A stretch of DNA of 64,000 nucleotides from Microcyclospora pomicola. Lineage: Eukaryota > Ascomycota > Dothideomycetes > Capnodiales. A model generated the notes under the pieces. It saw only the letters and a program-made list of their open reading frames with translations, did no database searches and was not told the DNA's origin. A program made the translations under genes and the position numbers. The stretch is from NCBI GenBank assembly GCA_002786065.1, contig NHNY01000009.1:248001-312000 (forward strand), written 5' to 3'. The first letter of the stretch is position 1. Each line of letters begins with the position of its first letter. Shown piece by piece: positions 56,393 to 64,000 of this stretch.

Positions 56393-57746
56393 TTAGAAGT
56401 CCTCTTTACCTCCGAGATATCTATATACCACGGAAAAGTCTCGGTTCTTGCACTTCTCGTCCGCTTGGACGGCCGTGTAGATGTCCTTGGCGTACGCACC
56501 CAGCAGCGGCACCACGTCAACATCCTTCGCCGCCTGCATCGCGAGCCTCAAGTCTTTCAGCATGAGTTGGGTGCCGAAGCCGCCGACGTAGTCTTTACTT
56601 GACGGGGCATCCTGATTGATGCCCGGAATAGGGTTGTTAACCTCGCTGGGCCAGCAGCGGCCGGTCGCAGTGTTGACCATGTCGCTCAATGTCTTAGGAT
56701 CCAGTCCTAGCTTGACGCCGAGGTTCATGGCCTCTGCTGTGGCGATGTTGTTGAGTGCGAGAAGGTAGTTGTTGGCGAGCTTTGCCTTCAGGCCACTGGT
56801 CTGTGGGCCAAGATGCACCACGCGCTTGCCCATCAAGCTGAGCACCTCAGTGATGCGAGCCATCAATTCGTCCGCGGCGCCAACCATGAACGTGAGGCCG
56901 CCAGCTTGAGCACCTTGCACTGAGAGGATGTTAGTATATGTGCCACTATATCAATTCTTGTTGACCACTGACCTCCACCGCTGACTGGGGCATCTACGAA
57001 TTGCCCCTGTCCACTGCTATGTGTTGCATTCGCTACCTCTGCCGAACTCTTCGGGTCGATTGTGCTGCAATCAATGAAAAGCCGCTGGTGGTTGTTTGGT
57101 GCGTCTGTCAGGAGCGTTGGGGGCTTGAGTATCTCTCGAAACACGCCCTGAACGTGCTGTGGCTCGGGGAGCATAGTAATGATCGTGGTCTGCACTACTC
57201 AATCAGCTTCTTGCGAATGCACGAACAGCTTTGCAGAATATCTCGGAACGTGTAGAATCACATCAGAGGATTGGCTTTGTGTTTGTGTAATCAAATTAAC
57301 AGCTTACGCTGCAACTTAGATCATAAATGTTTTAGGAAATTGTAGGGTTCATCATTGGAACAGGTCTCGTATAGGGTAGTGAGTGTGTCGGGTGGAACAT
57401 ACCGATTTCTCAGCCACTTCTCGTACGCTGTCCACGATCTCCACATTGCCCAGCTCTTGCTTAAATTTCTGACATGCTTCGATATTCACGTCGTGAATAT
57501 ACAAGGTGTCGCTCGAAGTGATCTTGTTTCGGAGGTTCTTAGCCATTGGATATCCTATGAGAGACCTCAGTCAGCCACAGGTTGCCAGCATGGTATGCCG
57601 GCAGACTCACCCATCTGACCCAGTCCGATGAAGCCATAGCTCGCACGCAAGCTGCTGCTCGTCACAAACGTCCTCCGGCTTGCTGGACCAGCCAGACTGT
57701 TCAGGGCGTGCTTGAGCGGCGAATATGTTCCTGTTGTGACCCGCAT
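56393..57746 (-). CDS. 3-hydroxyisobutyrate dehydrogenase, mitochondrial
   Basis: Four exons on the minus strand, 57746-57611, 57554-57403, 57189-56973 and 56919-56393, give 343 residues. A mitochondrial presequence (MRVTTGTYSPLKHALNSLAG with RRTFVTSSS) precedes the NAD-binding motif YGFIGLGQMG-YPMAKNL, which intron 1 interrupts. TMLP and DCSTIDP follow, then the substrate motif DAPVSGG (intron 3 falls in the third Gly codon) and the catalytic region GLKAKLANNYLL, whose second Lys is the family's catalytic lysine in GxxxKxxxN. The C-terminal helical domain includes MLKDLRLAMQAAKD. The enzyme oxidises 3-hydroxyisobutyrate to methylmalonate semialdehyde with NAD in valine breakdown. Length and motifs are complete. 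Paralogues in fungi can act on related hydroxyacids, so substrate is by family. Confidence 0.93.
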
Positions 57747-58468
57747 CTTGAGTAAAACTCGTGATGGCGTTGTAAGAGAAAGTCTCAGATATCAGGACAT
57801 AGGAGGCGTAGAAGCGGAGAAGAAGGGATGATCATAGAATCAGTGAGCAGCGCCATATAACGCGCACGACATGTCTTGCAACTCCGGATAGCCCAGCCAT
57901 GAGACAGAGCACACGACTGTACCTGTCGACGTACCTGGAGGCCGCATCTCCCTGTGAAGTTTCGACGGGCTTATTACCAGATTACGCTCCTACCCGAGGT
58001 TGAAGCGCCATGCGGGAGCGGAGCTGTGCCGCATTGAATAATAGACCTCACCTCACGCTTTTGCATCCGCTCTATGCACAGCATTGTGAGCATGACACGC
58101 GTCGGCTTCTAAACATGATCGAGCAATGGCTGCACGGTTGGATCTCACGAAGACAAGATATTTTGTCAAGACATGATTGCCATTAGTAAAAGTACATCCA
58201 ATATTGAAATCTCAAACTCCGTACCGATTCCAATTGATTCCAAGTTGATCTCTCAGTCGTCTGGCACTCAGACGTTTCTGTGACCATTTGACCGTGGGAC
58301 TACATCCCAGTCGAGATAATGAATCCTGCTGTGAGCTATCGCGGCATGTGCTCGCCCACACTTTCTCGCTCGTATCCCTTGAATCCGAAGCCTTCATGCT
58401 TCTCATGTCGTCGTATTCCAACTGTCATTCTACAAGCTGACAGGGATGCCATCGCCCTGGACAGCTCT
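57747..58468. other. Intergenic spacer
   Basis: Promoter of the dehydrogenase gene lies at its left and the 3' flank of the SNF2 gene at its right (both minus strand). No further feature recognised. Confidence 0.4.
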
Positions 58469-61400
58469 TCAACCAGATGATCCCCTTGCCTCTTCCTCAT
58501 CCTCATGGTCCATATCTGGCATCTGATGCTCAGTACCGCGTGCGTAGGTCTGAGGAAAGATGAATGGACGTCCGTTCTCGTCGTTGCCCACATCGCCGAA
58601 CAAGCTCATCATGTCCTCGATGCTCAGCTTTTCCTTGGTGAAGCTCATAAGCGCGTCGATAGCCTTGGATTTGCGCTCCTGAATGGCTATGATGGCTTCA
58701 TCAATCGAATGGCGTATAACAAATCTCGTCATGTGCGCTGTCTTCTCCTGGCCAATCCTAAAGATCCGGCAGAAAGCCTGAGACTCGCTCTCTCGATGCC
58801 ATCCGAGATCAAAGGAAAGGCATCGGGAAGCCATGGTCAAATTGAGCCCGACTCCACCAGCTTTGAAGGCGCAGAGAAGGATCTGTTTCTCAGGTTTGCC
58901 GCCAAACTCATCGATCGCTTGTTTACGAGCTTCATGGGACATGTCGCCGGAGTATTGGCAGTATCCCCAGCCTTCAGCTTGGCAGATTCGACCCTGTAGA
59001 CGTCAGAATCGGATTGGGATTGGGCTCGGATCGCATATCCGTCTGTGCTTACCATGATCTTCAGAAGTTGACGGAACTGGGAGAACACAACGATCTTGGA
59101 GTCAGGTTCTTCCTTCAACCAATTGAGAAGACACCCTTTCGCAGCTAAGGTCTTTGCAGATGGCAGTATCTCACTGCACACATCTTGTTAGTATGTATCA
59201 TAATGCACATTTAGGGTAGCTTACCCAATATTGATCCATTCATCTGCAGGATCGACCTTTTTAGACTTTCTTTTGCTGGTGAGAGACGATGTAGCGGCGA
59301 CGTGGGCAAGGCTGGGACGCACCGGCTCGACGTCTGCGCAGGGTTTAGTGTCAGCATAACGCTCGCCACACTTGTGACAAATAGAATTCTCGTATCCTCG
59401 CCTTGCTGCTTGGTGGGCAAGCTCATTGAGACAATCCCAACAATAGATGTGGCAGCACGAAGTGACATGCGGATCTTGTGGGGGTTGATCGCAATAGCTG
59501 CACAGAGTTCGGGCAATGATGCGCTCGAAGTGATCTGGATGTCCACGTATCGACCCAAGGTATTTCGAAAAAGGGTATTGCAGTCCGTGTGTTCCGCCAA
59601 CCTCTTCGATCGTGTAGTCCGAAGTGCTGCCTTCAAAGCCGTTGGGAACGATCTTGGTCTCAGTCTCGGTGGTAATTAGTGCAGGATCTGCAGTATCGAC
59701 GCTTTGGGAGCTGACGTTCTGGGCTAGAATACGTCTGAGATTCACGAGCGTCGCAACACTTTGTGCATTCAGCTCATCTTCGCCTTCAGTGAGCTTTGCG
59801 AGCTTCTCGTAATCCTCACGTTCCAGGAGATCCAAGAGACTTTCTTGAACCAGCAGAACATGCCCGCATATTTGTCGGAGACGCAGGAGCATGGTCCAGA
59901 TATGGGAGTACTTCTTCTCTAGCTCATTTTGCGAGCTGATCGTGTTGATCCTGTTAATGAAACGTAGTTTGACAATCTCGTAGATCTGGCGCTCCACAGG
60001 ATTGAAGTCTAATATGACTGTATCCTGCTTCGGCGTTGGAAGGTCCAATAGCCGACGGTTGAAAAGCGTCGTCCCGTGCGTGCGTCTGAGCATTACAGAC
60101 GACAAGAGTGCAGCCAGTCTACGCGACCCCACGGAGTTCGTCCCGTCGTGTGCAAAGTTCTCTCTCCAAAGACGAAGGTTAGTCGCTTGCGGATGACGGA
60201 GGAACTTGAAGTAGGGATAAATCTCGCGCCAGGTCTCCGCACTCACCGTGGGTGTAGCTGAGATTGCCCACCGGAATTTTCCTGGCAACGCTCGGCATGC
60301 CAAAGAGGTGTGAGATTCATGGTTTTTGATGGCATGCGCCTCGTCGAGCACAACTCTGTACCACTCGCATTGATGGAGCACACCCTTCTCGCGAGCACAA
60401 AAGTCGTCCCAATAGGCACTCTTGCTCTCGAAAGTTGTGAGCTCAGGTGGAAAAGTGACCTTTGGATAGCTTCTGCAGATCTCCTGGTACGTTGTAAACA
60501 CGATGTCAGCTTGCTCGAGCAGCTCCTTCACGTTGACACCTTGGATGCGGGAGCCAGCGTGATAACGAAGAACTGTACCAAGGCCCCATCTTTCATTCTC
60601 CTTTCTGCTGTGGACATGTTTGACTATTTCGTCCGACCACTGATTAATCAGTGCTTGAGACGCCACTACTAAGGTGGCTCGAGGTCTCTTGGAAGCGCGA
60701 TCCAAACGATGGTTGATAATCGTAGCCAGCATCATGAGGGTTTTACCCAAGCCCATCTGATCCGCAAGAATGCCGCCCTTCGGCGCAGAGCCTCGTTCAC
60801 GCCGGATGATGAACGAGGTACCGAGTATCTGATAGTGGGCCATCGAAACCTTGAGGCCTTTGAGATCCCACCTCCCGTTCTCTGCCACCGACACGGAAGA
60901 TGCGGCGAAGTCTTGTATCGCCTTGGACAGTTTATGAACATCGGAATACCCAGTAGATTTCTTTGGCAAGGTAGCCAGTAGCTGCTTCATAGCTTCTGCT
61001 CTTGTGGTGGCATTGAGCGTGGGCTGTGGACCAAGGTGTTGTTGCGCAGCGACATCTTCGAAGACGTTCGAAGATGTGAAATGCGAGAGATCGACCATCG
61101 TGCCCTCTGTGCTTTTGCCTTTTGCCTTTTTTTTGGGTGCTGCTCTGCCACTTTTGAGATCCGAAGTCTCTTCGGATTCCGGATGATCACTGTCGTCTGT
61201 TCTTCCCTTGCGCTTTCGTGAGCCTTGTTTCCTGCCGCTCGTCGATGCAGAACTGTCCTTGGCCTTATTCTTACGACCACGTTTCTCTGGCGCTGGTCGC
61301 TCATCGTCGCTGAACATATCCCTGAACCCCGGCGGCGAAGCAACAAACAAGTCGCTGTCATCTTCTGGGATGTGCGCTTCTGGGATTTGCGCACTAGGCG

Positions 61401-61917
61401 AAGGACTCCGCTCGAGTTCTGCGGCCACCCGCTCGAGGCGCAATCTTTCTTCTGTCTCTGCTTGAAGATACTCGATCTCATCTCTCGCAGTAGCAGACCC
61501 GATCGCCTTTTTCTTGGCGTATGAAGTCTGGATATTGTTGAAAGCAGCAGCTGCTGCGTTGTTAGCATTTTCGGTGATGAGAGCCATCATATCGCTGTCG
61601 GACATCGGAGCGGCATCGTCGCCTTTGTCATTGCGAGTTTGGTTCATGTTCGCTTCCACAGTGGTACCATCGATACTGGCATCACCATGGCGCTGATTCG
61701 CTTCAATAACCAAGTCGGCAATCTCAGAATCTCCAGTGTTGAGACCAGTGCCAGCGTCCCTTTCCGTGGTGTCGGGCACAGCATTGGTGGCGAACAGAGG
61801 AAACGATGATAATTCGGCTGCAAATTTTCTCTGGAGCTCAAGCATACGCTGATGTGCCTCCGCCATGTCGACGTCTTCCTGGCGGCTGCGGCTCTGGTCT
61901 TCAGGGTTGGTCCCCAT
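58469..61917 (-). CDS. SNF2-family ATPase with RING finger (Rad5/Rad16-type)
   Basis: Three exons on the minus strand, 61917-59225, 59173-59053 and 58993-58469, encode 1112 residues. A charged, disordered N-terminus with nuclear-type basic stretches (KRGRKNKAK, RKRKGR, PKKKAKGK) leads to the SNF2 ATPase: Walker A ADQMGLGKT (385-393), DEAH box VVLDEAHAIKN (523-533), SATPT. A RING finger of C3HC4 type (CSYC, CCHIYCWDC, CHKC) sits between the two helicase lobes. The second lobe has SKIVVFSQFRQLL, YCQYSGDMSHEARK, GGVGLNLTMASR and the RIFRIGQEKTAHMTRF motif VI. This placement of a RING marks Rad5/Rad16/HLTF-type remodellers, linked to DNA-damage tolerance or global repair with ubiquitin ligase activity. 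Which one cannot be settled: no HIRAN domain is seen, so Rad16-like is favoured over Rad5. Confidence 0.9.
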
Positions 61918-62497
61918 TCCTGCGGCGTCCGTCCGAGTTGCTGGTCGACTTGCGGATGTTGCACAAGATGATCGAGGAGGGACGACGCGAGACGTCTGGT
62001 CCTTGTGGACGATGGATTATGATGGTGTAGCAGAAGTTGAAGAAGGAGAAGGTTTTTGAAAGGGAGTTGAGGGTGGATGGTAGAAGAGAAGGAGAAGAAA
62101 GAGGGAGGAAGGGGGTTTTGTGCACACGGTCTGGAGAGGCACGGGCCACCTTGCCCCGAGTGAACCAGACTCATTGCCAAATGAGGAAGGAGCAGGAACA
62201 AATGAAGTGCAAGGGCGACCTAAAAAGAGCACGAATGAACCACTTGAGACGACTCAAGGGAATCAGAAGATTGTTTAGTTCTGCACGTGACTTGCGCGAA
62301 ACTACTCACTCGCGTTTCCAGTGAAGCGGTGACATGTCCAATCCTCCAGCGTCTTTCCTTCGACCACTTTGAAGGACAAGTGAAAACTAAACGGCTGCGA
62401 GCAGCAGCATTTCCGTGGACTCCCTGAACGCCATGCCGCTGAACGCACAACATGCGGAGCTTTCCCATGCCCAATATCGTTGGGGCGAGTCGATCGA
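61918..62497. other. Intergenic spacer
   Basis: Promoter of the SNF2 gene and 3' flank of the carrier gene. No other feature seen. Confidence 0.4.
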
Positions 62498-64000
62498 TCA
62501 ATTGAGGTGCAGCGCCTTCTTCGTGTTCTCATATACCACGTAGGTCTGTATAGTCAGCTTCCAGCACAGCAATCCAAATGAGTAAGATGTAAGCATGTCT
62601 CAAGGACAGACAGCACTCAAATCCACACAGTTGAAACTGACAAGCCTCAACAGAATCATAACAACCCAAAGCAATTCATTTTCGGTCCACCTTCCGTTCC
62701 CGTCACATGATCTTGGCCGCCGCCGCCGTCGCCGTCGAAATAAGAAGACAACAAGGGAGAAGGGATGACTTACAATCGAAACGGCAGGGACAACCTTGAG
62801 GAGGTTCGGCGTGAGTCCTTTAAACAGCCCTCTTACTCCCTCGCCCTTCAGCGTCTGCCTGGTGACATCCATGATGCCGGTGTATGTTCGGGGATGGCTT
62901 GCAGTGCCTACATACATGTATACGTTAGCAAACGGATCTGTTATACCCAAGCACTGGCCTCTCGCCATGACGATCATACCTTGCGACTGCAGACGGGTCC
63001 GCAGCAAATTCAGGGGATAGACAACACTGGCACCAAACGCTCCAGAACAACCACCCATGATGGCGAGCGTGAAGTTGTTGGGCAGAGCATCCTCTTCGTG
63101 CTCAACACCCAGTTCTTTCATGTTCTTCGCCACGAGCTTGCGCTTCAGGGTTTCGAAGGTGAACAGATCGATGGCAGCGTACGGGAACATGCCTATCAGA
63201 CCCATTGGAAGTCCACGATAGAAGCTTACGATGCCGTTCTTGGCCCACATCTTTTGTATGGTGTTCCAGATGAGCTTGTTGCCTCTTTCGCCCCCAGGAA
63301 CGGTCTCGCATTGCATCCGAAATTTCAGAGTATCCAAGGGGTAAACGACAGCTTGCGAAATCATCCCTGCTATGCCACCGGATATGAACTGGGAGCTACC
63401 AGAGATACGTTTCGGGTCATCGTGGCCTTCGAAGCGAGCTACTGCGCGCTTTGCAGCCTCATAGGAACCGAATTTGACAGCTGATTCTGGCATGACCTTG
63501 ATGACATTGAGACCGTTACCTACGTCTCGTCAGCACAATATACACAGAGATACCATGTCAGATCTCTCACCTGCGAACAGACTCCGGATGCCGCCAGCTG
63601 CCCACAACTCTTGACAAGCTTGGTACAGAGCTGCCGCGCCATGTTTTGTTGCTTGTAGTGGTGCACCTTTCTTGACAGCATGTGCCGCATCTTGGCTCGT
63701 GCCGGTCTGTGCAATAAGGTAGACCTTCAGGCGATCTAGGGGAGCCGTCGCGGTGCGAGAGGTAATACCAGACACGCCACCTGCGATGAAATAGCCTACA
63801 TCAGGCACCAAGTCGGTCAGCTTAAGCTGTTTTTCCTCTTTCCGCCGCTCTGGCTTGAGGGGGATATGAGGGTCTTCATTCGACATGTCTTCTGACGTGT
63901 GAAGTTGCTGTGAAGTGAAAGAAGGTGACGCTTCAATACGTGTTTGCTCCGAAAGTTGAGTGTCTGAGGCTAACGCGCCGCTGGATGGAGCTGAAGAGGA
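62498..64000 (-). CDS. Mitochondrial carrier, SCaMC/SAL1-like (5' part beyond right edge)
   Basis: Minus strand, partial. Exons in the window are 64000-63571 (open to the edge), 63519-62774 and 62545-62498. Three carrier repeats are present: PLDRLKV, PLDTLKFRMQ and PLNLLRTRLQ signatures, each followed by its glycine-bearing helix (RSLFAGNGLNVIKVMPESAV, then FYRGLPMGLIGMFPYAA, and LFKGLTPNLLKVVPAVSI). The terminal 48 nt exon adds TYVVYENTKKALHLN after a 228 nt intron and supplies the last helix. KFGSYEAAKR and NVIKVMPESAVKF are typical of ATP-Mg/Pi and SAL1-type carriers of the inner membrane. The frame stays open upstream of Met at 63886 for 38 more codons to the edge, so EF-hand sequences of the calcium-binding type probably lie outside the window. 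Confidence 0.9.

Overview
The window is nuclear DNA of a filamentous ascomycete. Genes are split by short GT-AG introns (about 50-120 nt, one of about 230 nt). Intergenic DNA is GC-balanced. The ATP-citrate lyase is the two-subunit fungal type encoded head to head, and there are filamentous-fungus families such as DUF6601 and a lipase-like/NB-ARC/TPR STAND protein. Overall style suggests a dothideomycete, but the sequence alone does not fix the genus.

Layout, left to right: the first codons of a secreted protein run off the left edge (minus); a MAPEG protein (1.2-1.7 kb, plus); ATP-citrate lyase subunits acl2 (minus) and acl1 (plus) diverge from a 2.1 kb shared promoter (4.6-10.4 kb); an intron-containing tRNA-Leu(UAG); ZPR1; a 63-residue membrane protein; a DUF6601 membrane protein diverging from a 1260-residue NLR-like protein (16.0-19.8 kb) whose C-terminal TPR array is built of almost identical 123 bp units; a small mitochondrial protein; the meiotic crossover RING protein HEI10; a DENN-domain protein. 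A 4 kb gene-poor stretch leads to a relic of a non-reducing polyketide synthase (ACP and C-methyltransferase pieces, 31.3-32.7 kb). Then follow BCD1 (box C/D snoRNP assembly), a repeat-rich convergent spacer, a kinesin-4 of about 1800 residues, another 4 kb gene-poor stretch, a TMEM19/DUF92 protein diverging from a SIT4/PP6 phosphatase with a long acidic insert, a 903-residue disordered protein, 3-hydroxyisobutyrate dehydrogenase, a RING-containing SNF2 ATPase (Rad5/Rad16 type), and a calcium-regulated-type mitochondrial carrier that runs off the right edge.

Most of this is conserved housekeeping: cytosolic acetyl-CoA supply (ACL), valine catabolism (HIBADH), mitochondrial transport, snoRNP assembly, motors and trafficking, and chromatin remodelling. 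The accessory element is the NLR and its divergent DUF6601 neighbour (14.6-19.8 kb). Its homogenised repeat array and intact catalytic and P-loop motifs fit a fast-evolving fungal self/non-self or immune-like receptor. The decayed polyketide synthase is the other sign of accessory-gene turnover. I found no recognisable transposon, retroelement or CRISPR array. Several gene models below were rebuilt by reading splice sites: BCD1, HEI10, HIBADH, SIT4, the SNF2 protein, the carrier and both ACL subunits. In each case the exon lengths sum to a whole number of codons.
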